64,000 bases of DNA from Oceanobacillus damuensis (GCF_001618145.1 NZ_LQNF01000010.1:62001-126000), one strand, 5' to 3'. Shown: positions 42,798 through 52,925, numbered from the stretch's first letter. Made by a program: numbers and translations. The notes: generated by a model from the letters alone, not told the origin.

Positions 42798-45326
42798 TTG
42801 TGGGAACAATGGAAGAAAAAAATAAAAAATATATTTACTGAAGAAGTGGAAGTAGAAGTGGAGGAAGTGGTAGAAATAGAGCCACAGAACCACCAAACTA
42901 CCGGGAACCAAAACTTGAGGGCTAAGATGATGTATCAATATCCTGATCGTAATTCATTTAAATTTCCGGTTATACCGGATGAGCCCGAGAGAAAGAGAAA
43001 AACTGGAGACATTCCAGCATATCAGAAAAAACAAACGAACCGTACAGAGGGAAAACCGAGAAAGAAAGCGATCGACCAAGTGGAAAGAAACGACAGTAGG
43101 GAAACAGGTATGGAAAGCAGGAAAATATACAAAAAAAATCCTGATGTGCCATTTCAGCCTACAGAAGTCCCTTCACCTGTTTATGGATATCAAAAAAAGG
43201 AGCAGAACCGTGAAATAGAGAATATTCCTGCGTACAAGCGCAAGGAACTGAAACAAAGTGAGTTTGGTGCAATCCAACCGATTAAATCTATCGCTGATAA
43301 TGAGATACATAAAGAGAATGAAGCCGGGATAAATCGTATGGAAGAAAATGCAGGAGATAATCAAGCTGCAAACCGAGAAGAAAAAACAGAAGCTGCTAAT
43401 GATCTTGAACTGCTTTCCAATAAAGAAACGGCAGCTGCGGCAGAAACTGCGAAAAGTAAAGTAATATCTGAAACCCACGAAAAGCAACCGGGAGAGAGGA
43501 AGCAAAGCAGTCGAAAAATTAATCCGATTAATTCCCAGGAAAACAGCAGAGCTTTTGAAAAAAAGGAAGACGGAACCAAGTCAGAACCATTTAATGTCAT
43601 TATGACTCCGAGAGATAAAAAGATGCTCTATGACAGACAGCAGGAGCGGAAGCGCAAGGAAGCTGCTGAGCGGATGGGAAATGGAAAGCATTTTCATCAC
43701 GAAGCAACAGCTACAACGCAGGATCAAGCTGTCTCGGATGAACGTAAACAGACAGAAAATCCGGCGTTCGAGCAACAGGCGAGGCATGAAAAATGTATGC
43801 GAGAGCAGCACCGGTCGCAGGCAGAGCGAATCAGAAACGAGCACAAGCAATCAGAAGGTGAAAAATCAAGCCAGCCTGAGCAGTCTTTGCAAGTTGAAGC
43901 AGTTCAACCAGTGGCAGAACAGAAGATTCACGTTCCTTTTCATCTACTGAATGACCCTATTGTGAAAAATAATGAGGATGAGCTGTGGGTAAATGAGCAA
44001 CAGGAACTGCTGGAGCAAACATTGAAGTATTTCAATGTCCGAGCTAAAGTAGTAAAAGCAACACAGGGGCCGTCCGTTACAAGATTTGAAGTTCAACCAG
44101 AAATGGGGGTAAAGGTCAGCAAGATTAAAAACCTTTCAGATGACCTTAAATTAAATATGTCTGCGAAAGACATACGGATTGAAGCGCCCATTCCCGGGAA
44201 AAATACAGTTGGAATCGAAATACCGAATCAAAAAGCTGAAATGGTCGGCCTGCAAGGAATTTTTGAAACGGATGATTTTAAAGACAGCAAATCTCCTTTA
44301 AGTATAGCGTTAGGGCTTACGATCGAGGGTTATCCGAAGATTACCAACATCCAGAAAATGCCGCATGGTTTGATTGCGGGTGCGACAGGTTCAGGGAAAA
44401 GTGTTTGTATCAATACGATCCTGATCAGTCTTATTTACAAGGCGCATCATGAAGATGTTAAATTTCTGCTTATTGACCCGAAAATGGTTGAGCTTGCGCC
44501 ATATAATGGGATACCCCATTTGGTTGCACCGGTTATCACTGATGTTAAAGCTGCAACACAAAGTCTGAAATGGGCAGTAAATGAAATGGAAGATCGCTAT
44601 GAAAAATTTGTCCAGGAAGGCGTTCGCGATATTGAGCGCTTTAATCAGAAGGTAATCAAACAGGGTAGGGGCAACCAAAAAATGCCGTTCATCGTGATTG
44701 TCATCGATGAGCTTGCTGATTTAATGATGATGTCACCTCAAGATGTAGAGGATTCCATCAGCAGGATCGCCCAAAAAGCAAGAGCCTGCGGTATCCATCT
44801 GCTCCTGGCTACACAGCGTCCATCAGTTGATGTTATTACAGGGCTCATTAAAGCAAATATTCCAACAAGAATTGCATTTAGTGTATCGTCTCAAATTGAT
44901 TCCAGAACGATTGTTGATGCAAGTGGTGCGGAAAAGCTGCTTGGAAGAGGGGACATGCTGTTTGTTGAGAATGGTGCAGGGAAGAGCGTCCGACTACAAG
45001 GTCCATTTGTTTCTGATGATGAAATCGAACGGGTCACCAATTATGCCCGCAGTATTGCTGAACCTGATTATTTGTTTGAACAGGAGCAGTTACTGGAACA
45101 ACTCAGCGTCGATGAAGATGAGGACGAATTAATGGAAGATGCAATCCAATTCATTTTAAGCCAAAACAGTGCAAGCACATCTTTGCTGCAGCGTCACTTC
45201 AAAATTGGCTATAACAGGGCAGCCCGTCTGATCGATTCTCTCGAAAGCAGGGGAATTATATCCGGTCAAAACGGAAGTAAGCCAAGAGATGTGCTGATTA
45301 CTTCGCCCAAACCTGATGAAATGTAA
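42798..45326 (+). CDS. sftA: DNA translocase SftA (FtsK/SpoIIIE family)
   Basis: An 842-residue soluble DNA motor. Residues 1-380 are a long low-complexity linker rich in Gln, Lys, Glu and Arg and have no membrane helix, as in SftA and unlike SpoIIIE. The motor has the alpha/beta domain (NVRAKVVKATQGPSVTRFEVQPE), Walker A GATGSGKSV (about residue 530), Walker B VIVIDELADLMM and the C-terminal gamma winged helix. It moves chromosome ends away from the division septum. TTG start with weak Shine-Dalgarno; the start is less certain than the gene. Confidence 0.92.
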   Translation: MWEQWKKKIKNIFTEEVEVEVEEVVEIEPQNHQTTGNQNLRAKMMYQYPDRNSFKFPVIPDEPERKRKTGDIPAYQKKQTNRTEGKPRKKAIDQVERNDSRETGMESRKIYKKNPDVPFQPTEVPSPVYGYQKKEQNREIENIPAYKRKELKQSEFGAIQPIKSIADNEIHKENEAGINRMEENAGDNQAANREEKTEAANDLELLSNKETAAAAETAKSKVISETHEKQPGERKQSSRKINPINSQENSRAFEKKEDGTKSEPFNVIMTPRDKKMLYDRQQERKRKEAAERMGNGKHFHHEATATTQDQAVSDERKQTENPAFEQQARHEKCMREQHRSQAERIRNEHKQSEGEKSSQPEQSLQVEAVQPVAEQKIHVPFHLLNDPIVKNNEDELWVNEQQELLEQTLKYFNVRAKVVKATQGPSVTRFEVQPEMGVKVSKIKNLSDDLKLNMSAKDIRIEAPIPGKNTVGIEIPNQKAEMVGLQGIFETDDFKDSKSPLSIALGLTIEGYPKITNIQKMPHGLIAGATGSGKSVCINTILISLIYKAHHEDVKFLLIDPKMVELAPYNGIPHLVAPVITDVKAATQSLKWAVNEMEDRYEKFVQEGVRDIERFNQKVIKQGRGNQKMPFIVIVIDELADLMMMSPQDVEDSISRIAQKARACGIHLLLATQRPSVDVITGLIKANIPTRIAFSVSSQIDSRTIVDASGAEKLLGRGDMLFVENGAGKSVRLQGPFVSDDEIERVTNYARSIAEPDYLFEQEQLLEQLSVDEDEDELMEDAIQFILSQNSASTSLLQRHFKIGYNRAARLIDSLESRGIISGQNGSKPRDVLITSPKPDEM

Positions 45327-45397
45327 ATATTTGTCCGAATTTGAAAAATTCTTTATGATAAAGAGACTATGGATAATCGATAAGGAGAAAATATGAA

Positions 45398-46513
45398 ATG
45401 AAAGAAATCAGTCGGAAACTCAATGGGGAAATAAAACGTCTTACAAATAAAACTTTCAAATTTGATGAGCGAATCAAAGATGGATGGTTTTCAGCTGTTT
45501 ACTTTTTAAAAACGAAAGAGATTGCTGAAAAAAAACTGCCGCATAATTATGTCACCATGCAGTTTTTCCAAAAAGAAAATGCAGTATTATGTGGTACAGA
45601 TGAAGTTATCGCGTTACTCCACACATTTGCAGATCATCCGGAAACACTGGAAATTAATTCCTTGAAAGATGGAGATAAAATCAGTCCTTATGAAACGGTA
45701 ATGACCATCTCCGGCTCCTACCAGCAATTTGGCTACCTGGAAGGAATTATCGATGGAATTCTTGCGAGAAGAACATCTGTAGCTACAAATGTATACAATG
45801 TGGTAAAAGCTGCACGAACCTCCGGGGAGCAGAAGCCGGTTATTTTTATGGGAGATCGTGATGACCATTATACTACCCAGTCTGGAGACGGCTACGCTGC
45901 GTTTATTGGCGGCTCCACCGCACAGGCAACACACGCGATGAATGAGTGGTGGGGGAAAGAAGGAATGGGTACGATGCCACACGCGTTAATTCAAATGTTT
46001 CGTGGAGATACAGTTGCAGCTGCAAAAGCATATCATGAAATGTATCCCGAAGACGAATTAGCAGCATTGGTCGATTATAATAATGATGTTATTACCGATT
46101 CATTAAAAGTAGCAAGAGAGTTTGGTGATAAACTGAAATCCGTACGTCTCGATACTTCGCGGACACTTGTGGATAAGTATTTTCTTAGAAACCACCATTT
46201 GATGGGGTCCTTTGACCCGCGTGGAGTAAATCCTGAGTTGCTTTTTGCATTAAGGAGAGCGCTTGATGAGGAAGGGTTTAAGCATGTGAAAATCATGGTT
46301 ACAGGCGGGTTTACCGAGGACCGGATTACTGAGTTCGAAAAAGCAGGTGTACCTGTGGACATGTATGGAGTCGGAAGAAGCTTATTGCGGCTTAATGTAG
46401 GCTTTACCGGGGATCTGGTACTCCTGAATGGCAGTCCAGAGGCGAAAGAAGGACGCCGCTACAGACCAAACCCCCGGCTCGAAAAGGTGGAGTATCACAA
46501 TCCAAATAAATAA
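45398..46513 (+). CDS. Nicotinate phosphoribosyltransferase
   Basis: A 371-residue type II phosphoribosyltransferase barrel of the NAPRTase/NadC superfamily. Features include FFQKENAVLCGTDEVIALL, DRDDHYTTQSGDGYAAFIGG, VRLDTSRTLVDKYFLRNHH and VTGGFTEDRITEFEKAGVPVDMYGVGRSL. Expected to convert nicotinate and PRPP to NaMN in NAD salvage. It is shorter than PncB and resembles the short group. In B. subtilis sftA and murC are adjacent; this gene is an extra one between them. Confidence 0.82.
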   Translation: MKEISRKLNGEIKRLTNKTFKFDERIKDGWFSAVYFLKTKEIAEKKLPHNYVTMQFFQKENAVLCGTDEVIALLHTFADHPETLEINSLKDGDKISPYETVMTISGSYQQFGYLEGIIDGILARRTSVATNVYNVVKAARTSGEQKPVIFMGDRDDHYTTQSGDGYAAFIGGSTAQATHAMNEWWGKEGMGTMPHALIQMFRGDTVAAAKAYHEMYPEDELAALVDYNNDVITDSLKVAREFGDKLKSVRLDTSRTLVDKYFLRNHHLMGSFDPRGVNPELLFALRRALDEEGFKHVKIMVTGGFTEDRITEFEKAGVPVDMYGVGRSLLRLNVGFTGDLVLLNGSPEAKEGRRYRPNPRLEKVEYHNPNK

Positions 46514-46602
46514 GTTGGGTAAAATAAAAATTTTACAAGCCAATTCACAATTTGCTGACATTACAGCAGGAGGATAAAAGTGTTTTAAACTGAGTTAAAC
46601 TT

Positions 46603-46611
46603 TGCTATAAT
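46603..46611 (+). promoter_or_regulatory. Extended -10 promoter of murC
   Basis: TGCTATAAT is a perfect extended -10 element (TGnTATAAT). The -35 region is weak (TTTTAA at 17-18 bases). It is 70 bp upstream of the murC start. Confidence 0.5.
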
Positions 46612-46681
46612 GAAGCGGTGTGAAAATCCTTTCATACAATTTTAGGGATTATGTTTGTATGAACATGTTGGAGGTTCGTTT

Positions 46682-47992
46682 ATGACAACTTACCATTTTA
46701 TTGGTATTAAAGGAACAGGAATGAGTGCTTTAGCACAAATTCTTCACGACTCTGGTGAAAAAGTACAAGGCTCTGATGTAGACAAGAAGTTCTTTACACA
46801 GGAAGCGCTTGAAGAAAAGAATATACCGATATTCCCTTTTTCTGAGAGTAATATTAAACAGGAATATACCGTTATCGCAGGTAATGCTTTTTCAGAAGAT
46901 CATATAGAAATTCAGGAAGCAAAAAAACAAGGCTGTACGTTTTATCGGTATCATGAATTTTTGGGTGAATGGTTAAAACAATTTACGAGCATCGCTGTCA
47001 CTGGTGCACATGGTAAGACTTCGACGACAGGCCTGCTTGCACATGTACTGGATGAGTCGTTTCCGATTTCATATCTTATAGGAGACGGAACTGGGAATGG
47101 GCATGTTGACAGCAAATATTTTGTGTTTGAAGCATGTGAATACAGACGTCACTTTTTGAGCTATGAGCCGGATTATGCGATTATCACAAATATCGACTTC
47201 GATCATCCTGATTATTTCACTAGCCTTGAAGATGTCGTTGATGCATTCCAATCAATGGCCGACAAGGTGAAAAAATGCATTGTTGCTTGTGGTGATGATG
47301 AGGAGCTGCAGAAGATTCATACGAAGGTTCCTGTAATTTATTACGGTTTTTCTGCAACAAATGATTTTCAGGCTCAGAATGTGAAGGAAACGGAGCGGGG
47401 AACAGAATTTGATGTGTTTGTAAGAAACACTTACTACGATACATTCACAATTCCAATGTTTGGAAACCACAATATTTTAAATGCTCTGGCAGTAATCGCT
47501 ATTTGTCACTATGAAGGAATACAGGCCGAGGATATTAAAAAACTCTATTCATTCAAAGGGGTTAAACGCCGTTTCAGTGAAAAGAAAGTTGGAGAACAGG
47601 TAATCATTGATGATTATGCACATCATCCAAGAGAGATTACCGCTACCATTGATTCTGCAAGAAAAAAATATCCGGGTAAACAGGTTGTAGCTATCTTTCA
47701 GCCACATACTTTTACTCGAACCAAAATGTTTTTACAAGAGTTCGCTGAAAGTCTGAGTGAGGCCGATGCGGTTTATTTATGTGATATTTTTGGTTCTGCG
47801 AGGGAAGAATCAGGACAGTTATCCATAAATGACCTTCAGGATCTCATCCCGGATAGTTTCTTGCTTGAACTGGAGCATGCCGAAGTATTGCAGGTCTATA
47901 AAAATAGTGTATTGATTTTCATGGGTGCCGGAGATATTCAGAAATTCCAGAAAGCATATGAAGACACACTCAAAAGTCCAACAAATAAGTAA
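46682..47992 (+). CDS. murC: UDP-N-acetylmuramate-L-alanine ligase
   Basis: A 436-residue Mur ligase that adds the first L-Ala of the peptidoglycan stem peptide. Motifs are [16 protein letters not shown] (UDP-binding), the ATP loop [52 protein letters not shown] and [10 protein letters not shown]. The ATG at 46682 follows TTGGAGGTTC. Length agrees with B. subtilis MurC. Confidence 0.95.
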   Translation: MTTYHFIGIKGTGMSALAQILHDSGEKVQGSDVDKKFFTQEALEEKNIPIFPFSESNIKQEYTVIAGNAFSEDHIEIQEAKKQGCTFYRYHEFLGEWLKQFTSIAVTGAHGKTSTTGLLAHVLDESFPISYLIGDGTGNGHVDSKYFVFEACEYRRHFLSYEPDYAIITNIDFDHPDYFTSLEDVVDAFQSMADKVKKCIVACGDDEELQKIHTKVPVIYYGFSATNDFQAQNVKETERGTEFDVFVRNTYYDTFTIPMFGNHNILNALAVIAICHYEGIQAEDIKKLYSFKGVKRRFSEKKVGEQVIIDDYAHHPREITATIDSARKKYPGKQVVAIFQPHTFTRTKMFLQEFAESLSEADAVYLCDIFGSAREESGQLSINDLQDLIPDSFLLELEHAEVLQVYKNSVLIFMGAGDIQKFQKAYEDTLKSPTNK

Positions 47993-48005
47993 ATAAGTAA
48001 AAAGT

Positions 48006-48037
48006 AAAAGGATCATCAATATATGATGATTCTTTTT
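48006..48037 (+). terminator. Terminator of murC
   Basis: AAAAGGATCATCA pairs with TGATGATTCTTTTT (one G-U pair), loop ATATA. Confidence 0.75.
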
Positions 48038-48200
48038 ATATGACTTTTTTTGCGAATATTAAATCTTCCTGATAACTATATTTCTCTAAGGAATTTTATA
48101 AAAAGGAAGGTTTTCATTGCATATGTGTCGAAATTGTTAAGGGAAAGGGATATACTATAAGTACCGATTACCCTGATTAGATATTTCCCACGGTACATAC

Positions 48201-48225
48201 GTTTATTGGGAAATTTTTGGGGTAT
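48201..48225 (+). promoter_or_regulatory. Predicted SigB promoter of ytxGH
   Basis: GTTTAT (48201-48206), a 13-base spacer and GGGTAT (48220-48225) match the B. subtilis sigma-B consensus (GTTTaa-N12-14-GGGTAT). The -10 is exact. ytxGH of B. subtilis is a known general stress operon. Confidence 0.65.
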
Positions 48226-48305
48226 AGTGAAAGAAGGTATGAATTATTTGTGCCAGACCAACTTAACCTAACATAGTGCTATACACAAAAGGAGCTGATT
48301 TAGTA

Positions 48306-48713
48306 ATGGAAGTCATGTTGTATATTGCAGCACTCATCGCCGTTATTGCATTCGTCGTGCTGGTAGTATATGTGATTATCACATTGAAAGCAACAAAACA
48401 AACATTAAATGACGTGTCAGGTACACTGCAAGGTCTTGAAAAACAGATGCAGGGAGTAACATCGGAAACGACACAACTATTGAATAAAACGAATCGATTG
48501 GCCGATGATATTAACCATAAATCGACAAAGCTGGACGGACTTTTTGAAGGCGCCAGAGGAATTGGTGCTACGATCAATGAGTTTAATCAAACACTAAGGC
48601 AGCTATCAGGTATCATTTCCAGGAATTCCAAAGAAGATCAGGAAAAAGCTGCCCAGGCTGTTAAATGGGGAGCATCCATTTTTGAATACTGGAATAAAAG
48701 AAAAAGCAAATAA
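48306..48713 (+). CDS. ytxG: General stress protein YtxG (DUF948)
   Basis: A 135-residue protein with an N-terminal membrane helix (YIAALIAVIAFVVLVVYVIITL) and a coiled-coil body (KQTLNDVSGTLQGLEKQMQGVTSETTQLLNKTNRL), typical of DUF948. The ATG at 48306 follows AAAAGGAG. It is the first gene of a two-gene unit behind a SigB-type promoter. Confidence 0.87.
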   Translation: MEVMLYIAALIAVIAFVVLVVYVIITLKATKQTLNDVSGTLQGLEKQMQGVTSETTQLLNKTNRLADDINHKSTKLDGLFEGARGIGATINEFNQTLRQLSGIISRNSKEDQEKAAQAVKWGASIFEYWNKRKSK

Positions 48714-48730
48714 AAATAGGAGGAATTCTC

Positions 48731-49276
48731 ATGTCTGAAAATAACATTAATACAAAAGACTTTATTATCGGAACATTGCTTGGGTCCATCATTGGTGCAT
48801 CTGCCGCATTATTGCTGGCCCCAAAATCGGGTCGGGAATTAAGAGACAATCTTAATCAGGGTGCATCACAAATGAAATATCGTGCTGGAGAATGGAAAGA
48901 CGTTGCACAGGAAAAGGGAACTGGTTGGAGGGATAAAGCCTATACAACTGGTACTGAGTTAAGAAAGAAAGCAATGGATACCACTTCACAGATTTCCAAA
49001 ACAGTCACTCAAAAATCTCAGGATTTAAAAGGTAACGTTATTGATAAAGCACAGGATTTCAGAAATAATGCTACACAAAAATCTGGAGAATTAAAAGATG
49101 ACGCAGCACAGAAGGCTGAAGAAATAAAACAGGAAGCGGAACAAGCCTCCCAGGAAGTAAAACGGGATGTGGAAAGTCAAACACAGGAAATAAAAGAAAC
49201 GGCAGACAATAAGGTAAAACTAACCAATTCTGATGACTTAAAAGCAAACACAAATACAAGCAATACGAAAAAATAA
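48731..49276 (+). CDS. ytxH: General stress protein YtxH with LEA-like 11-mer repeats
   Basis: A 181-residue protein. The N-terminal YtxH domain (DFIIGTLLGSIIGASAALLLAPKSG..LR) anchors it in the membrane. Residues 93-158 are six consecutive 11-residue repeats (for example TQKSGELKDDA and AQKAEEIKQEA), like group 3 LEA proteins that protect membranes and proteins during desiccation or salt stress. AGGAGG ribosome binding site. Cotranscribed with ytxG. The third stress gene of B. subtilis, ytxJ, is missing here. Confidence 0.85.
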   Translation: MSENNINTKDFIIGTLLGSIIGASAALLLAPKSGRELRDNLNQGASQMKYRAGEWKDVAQEKGTGWRDKAYTTGTELRKKAMDTTSQISKTVTQKSQDLKGNVIDKAQDFRNNATQKSGELKDDAAQKAEEIKQEAEQASQEVKRDVESQTQEIKETADNKVKLTNSDDLKANTNTSNTKK

Positions 49277-49284
49277 TTGATATG

Positions 49285-49318
49285 AGGCCACTGCACATAA
49301 AAGGCAGTGGCCTTATAC
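49285..49318. terminator. Terminator between ytxH and the FtsA-like gene
   Basis: AGGCCACTGC pairs perfectly with GCAGTGGCCT. It lies between converging genes. Confidence 0.78.
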
Positions 49319-49345
49319 TATGTATGGACTTCATTTGAATGAAAG

Positions 49346-51487
49346 TTATTCCCTCGTATTCCATCTGATTTCCAACCGGTCTCCAGCTTGAATATCCGCA
49401 TCAAACGAAGTTAAGACCTCATTCTTTAATAATTTAAACTTGCCATTCACTGCAGACAGATCAATTTCAATATAGCGGAATATATCCTGGAAAATAAAAG
49501 GGACGGGTTTCTTCTCCGTAACAAGCAGCAAGTCATTCAATTTCAATTTGGTATCCAGCTCTAATTCTTCATTATCTCTCTTGACAAAAACGAGCTGTTG
49601 CTTTAATTCCACTGGCTTCCCATTAAAGGTAACCGTAATGGAAATGTCTGCTTTTATATCGAGCTGGTCCAGTAAATCCGATACGGAAGGCTCCATCGCG
49701 GAAATGACATCGACCCTGTCATTGTGCTTTAGGACTGTGTCCATTGACACTTTTTCACTATTTAGAAAAACTTGTGTTTCTCCCTTGTCGATAGCGTGCT
49801 CTCGCTTGTTTACAACAACTGTGAAAGCCTTCGCTTTACTTAAGTTGACTGTGTTTCTTGCAGAAAGGAACTCCTTAACTGTCTGGCTCTGCTTCCATTC
49901 AATCGTATCATTGTCCTGGATAACATAATCCTTTGACTTCAGTTGCCCGTTCACATAAAAGGAAGATTGCAGCTGATAAGGCTTATTTTGATGGAAAACA
50001 GTCATGGAAGGGGCATCCCCAACCATCTCTTCCAAGGTGACCTCTGCCGGTTCTCCATCTTTGCCACGGATGACCTCTATATCGTCTCCATTTTTGATTG
50101 GTTCTTCCACTTGTGTCAGTTCATTGTTTAAATAAATAACTGGTGCACTACCAAAGGTTCCCGGCAGTGTTATCTGCTTCCCATTCACAGTAATCAACAT
50201 GGCCATCCCCGGTTTTCCATACAGCTTATTCAAATCGATGCCAGCTTGAATAAGGCCATCGAGAACAGTTAACTGTTTCATTTCAAACATTCGAATCACA
50301 TTTCCGTTTATCTTGACAGTAATATAATGTACGGGATTCTGACTCGCTGCAATCGCAATTCCAATTGGTGTCACAAAATCCGGCCCATCTGGAACATGTT
50401 CATTTTTTACAAGATTTTGTATGGCATTACTTCCTCTGACCGCAACACGATTATGGGGGAGTTCAAGCTTATTGGCAAGCACCTTCGTTAAGCCTGGTGT
50501 CAGACTTCCGCCACCAACAAGCATGACTGCCCGTGGTGACCTTGCATTTAGTTGCATGACTTCATCCGCAATAGTTGATGCAAGTTTATCGACATGATCT
50601 GTCATATCCTGTACGAGGTCATCATATGTAATTACCGTATCGAAACCGAGTATATCCGATACCGTGTCCTGCCCTTCATTTACGATTTTTCGCTTCGTTT
50701 CTTCCGCTTTTGGAAAATCAAGCAGATAATGGTCGCTGATTGCTTCCGTAATCTCATCACCTGCCACAGGCACCATACCATATGCTACAACTGTTCCTCT
50801 ATCTGTAATTGCAATATCACTCGTACCTGCCCCAACATCAACGAGAGCCACATTCAGGCGCCTCATGGATTCAGGTATTAAAACATGTATTGCTGCAATC
50901 GGCTCCAATGTCAGTGCCTCCATTTCAAGACCTGCTCTGGATAGTGCAGCAAGCAAAGATTCCACCACAACCTTAGGAAGAAATGTAGCGATAATATCAA
51001 CGGAAGCTTCTTCACCTCTTTGCTCAATAAGTGATCCTATTTGCTCTTTATCGAGCTTATAATGCAGCACAGAATATCCGACACAGTAATAGTTGGTATA
51101 ATCTTCGTTGTTTTCCTGTTCGGCAAGTGTGTTTTGTGCTGCCTGAACCGCCGAAAGCTCCAGATGCTTTACGTTCTCCTTGTTTGTGATAGGTCGCTGG
51201 TATAAAGGAATAGAAGCAGTTGCTTCCACCGTTTTCAACGCTCTTCCCGCTGCAGCCACACATGCCTTGGTCAGGGGAGTTCCTGACTTTTCTTCCAGTT
51301 GTTCTTTAACTGCCCGAATAACGTCTGCAACGGCAACTACGTTATGTATTTGACCATCCCTCATGGAACGTTCCGTATGTTCTTTAATATAGTAATCTAC
51401 TACAGAAAATTTATCGCTCTGTTTTTCAAGTAAAAGTCCGGTTACAGATCTTGTGCCAATATCGAGTGCAAATACATGGTTTCTCAT
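49346..51487 (-). CDS. FtsA-like actin-family ATPase with C-terminal ubiquitin-like repeats
   Basis: A 713-residue protein. Residues 1-380 have the actin/FtsA ATPase fold: phosphate-1 FALDIGTRSVTG, phosphate-2 VDVGAGTSDIAI (about 217) and adenosine VGGGSLTPGL (about 324), with an FtsA-type subdomain between. Residues 388-709 contain about five or six repeats of 40-45 residues with a (V/F)NGKxxxL ... N ... DxI(E/D) pattern, suggestive of beta-grasp domains. No membrane helix or FtsA C-terminal amphipathic tip is visible. It is probably a cytoplasmic cytoskeletal or scaffold ATPase related to FtsA/PilM. The process it serves is unknown. Confidence 0.75.
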   Translation of the reverse strand: MRNHVFALDIGTRSVTGLLLEKQSDKFSVVDYYIKEHTERSMRDGQIHNVVAVADVIRAVKEQLEEKSGTPLTKACVAAAGRALKTVEATASIPLYQRPITNKENVKHLELSAVQAAQNTLAEQENNEDYTNYYCVGYSVLHYKLDKEQIGSLIEQRGEEASVDIIATFLPKVVVESLLAALSRAGLEMEALTLEPIAAIHVLIPESMRRLNVALVDVGAGTSDIAITDRGTVVAYGMVPVAGDEITEAISDHYLLDFPKAEETKRKIVNEGQDTVSDILGFDTVITYDDLVQDMTDHVDKLASTIADEVMQLNARSPRAVMLVGGGSLTPGLTKVLANKLELPHNRVAVRGSNAIQNLVKNEHVPDGPDFVTPIGIAIAASQNPVHYITVKINGNVIRMFEMKQLTVLDGLIQAGIDLNKLYGKPGMAMLITVNGKQITLPGTFGSAPVIYLNNELTQVEEPIKNGDDIEVIRGKDGEPAEVTLEEMVGDAPSMTVFHQNKPYQLQSSFYVNGQLKSKDYVIQDNDTIEWKQSQTVKEFLSARNTVNLSKAKAFTVVVNKREHAIDKGETQVFLNSEKVSMDTVLKHNDRVDVISAMEPSVSDLLDQLDIKADISITVTFNGKPVELKQQLVFVKRDNEELELDTKLKLNDLLLVTEKKPVPFIFQDIFRYIEIDLSAVNGKFKLLKNEVLTSFDADIQAGDRLEIRWNTRE

Positions 51488-51560
51488 TCATCAGCACTCC
51501 TTCCTCTGAGCTAGTATTTAAAAAATATAAAATTATTTCTACTATATTATAAACTTATTA

Positions 51561-51589
51561 GTGACAAATGGAAGAATTTTAGCTATAAT
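51561..51589 (+). promoter_or_regulatory. SigA promoter of aroA
   Basis: GTGACA, a 17-base spacer and TATAAT (51584-51589). Transcription start near 51596, 44 bases before the ATG. Confidence 0.65.
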
Positions 51590-51639
51590 TGTCCCTAATT
51601 ATTAAAAATAGTTAAAATTCGTAGCAGGGGGCATAGTAA

Positions 51640-52713
51640 ATGAGTAATGAAATGGAACAGCTAAGAAAGCAAATTGACGATGTGAATTTGGAAATCCTAG
51701 AGTTGATTAATCGTCGTGCAGAGCTGAATCAGCAAATCGGTCAGTTGAAAACGAAGCAGAGTATTAAACGGTTTGACCCGGTACGTGAAAGAGAAATGCT
51801 GGATAATATCAAGGAACACAATGACGGACCATTTCAAAATGCGACACTTGAACACATCTTCAAGGAAATTTTTAAAGCAAGTCTCGAATTACAGGAAGAT
51901 GATCACAGTAAAGCATTACTTGTTTCCCGTAAAAAGCAACCAGAGAATACAGTTATTGACCTGAAAGGCGCAAAAGTAGGAAACGGAAATACGAGTTATG
52001 TATTTGGTCCTTGTGCAGTTGAAAGCTATGAGCAGGTAGCTGCGGTAGCTGAATCTGTTAAAAGCAAAGGCCTGAAACTGCTTCGCGGCGGAGCATTCAA
52101 ACCGAGAACATCACCATATGATTTCCAGGGACTTGGTGTGGAAGGTCTACAGATATTAAAGCGTGTCGCTGATGAGTATGAATTGGCTGTAATCAGTGAA
52201 ATTGTAAATCCTGCACATATCGAAGAAGCAATCGAATACATTGATGTGATTCAAATTGGTGCAAGAAACATGCAAAACTTTGAATTATTAAAGGCTGCCG
52301 GCGACACGAATAAACCAGTATTGTTAAAACGTGGCTTGTCTGCAACGATTGCTGAATTCATTAATGCAGCTGAATATATTATGTCACGCGGCAATGGAAA
52401 CATCATTTTGTGTGAGCGTGGAATCAGAACATATGAAAAAGCAACCCGTAATACGTTGGATATTTCCGCGGTACCAATCCTGAAACAGGAAACACATCTT
52501 CCGGTAATGGTCGATGTGACACACTCCACAGGACGCCGTGATTTGCTTCTTCCTACAGCTAAAGCAGCATTGGCAATCGGGGCAGACGGTGTGATGGCAG
52601 AGGTTCATCCGGATCCTGCAGTAGCATTGTCCGATTCTGCACAGCAAATGGATATTCCTACATTCGATAAGTTTTTTGAAGAGATTAAAGCACTTGAAAA
52701 TCGTTTGAAATAG
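51640..52713 (+). CDS. aroA: Bifunctional 3-deoxy-7-phosphoheptulonate synthase/chorismate mutase
   Basis: A 357-residue AroA(G). Residues 1-90 are an AroQ chorismate mutase helical domain ([31 protein letters not shown]). Residues about 100-355 are a type I-beta DAHP synthase barrel with [25 protein letters not shown] and [12 protein letters not shown]. It makes DAHP, the entry to aromatic amino acid synthesis, and the mutase domain senses prephenate/chorismate. Same position before ccpA as in B. subtilis. Confidence 0.94.
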   Translation: MSNEMEQLRKQIDDVNLEILELINRRAELNQQIGQLKTKQSIKRFDPVREREMLDNIKEHNDGPFQNATLEHIFKEIFKASLELQEDDHSKALLVSRKKQPENTVIDLKGAKVGNGNTSYVFGPCAVESYEQVAAVAESVKSKGLKLLRGGAFKPRTSPYDFQGLGVEGLQILKRVADEYELAVISEIVNPAHIEEAIEYIDVIQIGARNMQNFELLKAAGDTNKPVLLKRGLSATIAEFINAAEYIMSRGNGNIILCERGIRTYEKATRNTLDISAVPILKQETHLPVMVDVTHSTGRRDLLLPTAKAALAIGADGVMAEVHPDPAVALSDSAQQMDIPTFDKFFEEIKALENRLK

Positions 52714-52720
52714 CAGTGAG

Positions 52721-52749
52721 AGGCTGGTCAACTATTGACCAGCCTTTCC
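52721..52749 (+). terminator. Terminator of aroA
   Basis: AGGCTGGTCAA pairs perfectly with TTGACCAGCCT around CTA, then TTTCCTTTTT. Confidence 0.85.
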
Positions 52750-52853
52750 TTTTTACATAATTAATGCGATACTAGTTATGAACATTATTTTAACGATATT
52801 GCTGTTTCTTCATTTATTGAAGATGTTGCAGCATTATTTTGTCGTATAAAATT

Positions 52854-52882
52854 TTGTAATTTTTTTCATGGTAGAGTATCAT
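52854..52882 (+). promoter_or_regulatory. Predicted ccpA promoter
   Basis: TTGTAA, a 17-base spacer and TATCAT (52877-52882), 44 bp before the ATG. Confidence 0.45.
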
Positions 52883-52925
52883 ATAGAAAAGAATCGATTT
52901 GTATTTTATTGGGAGGTAAATTTAG

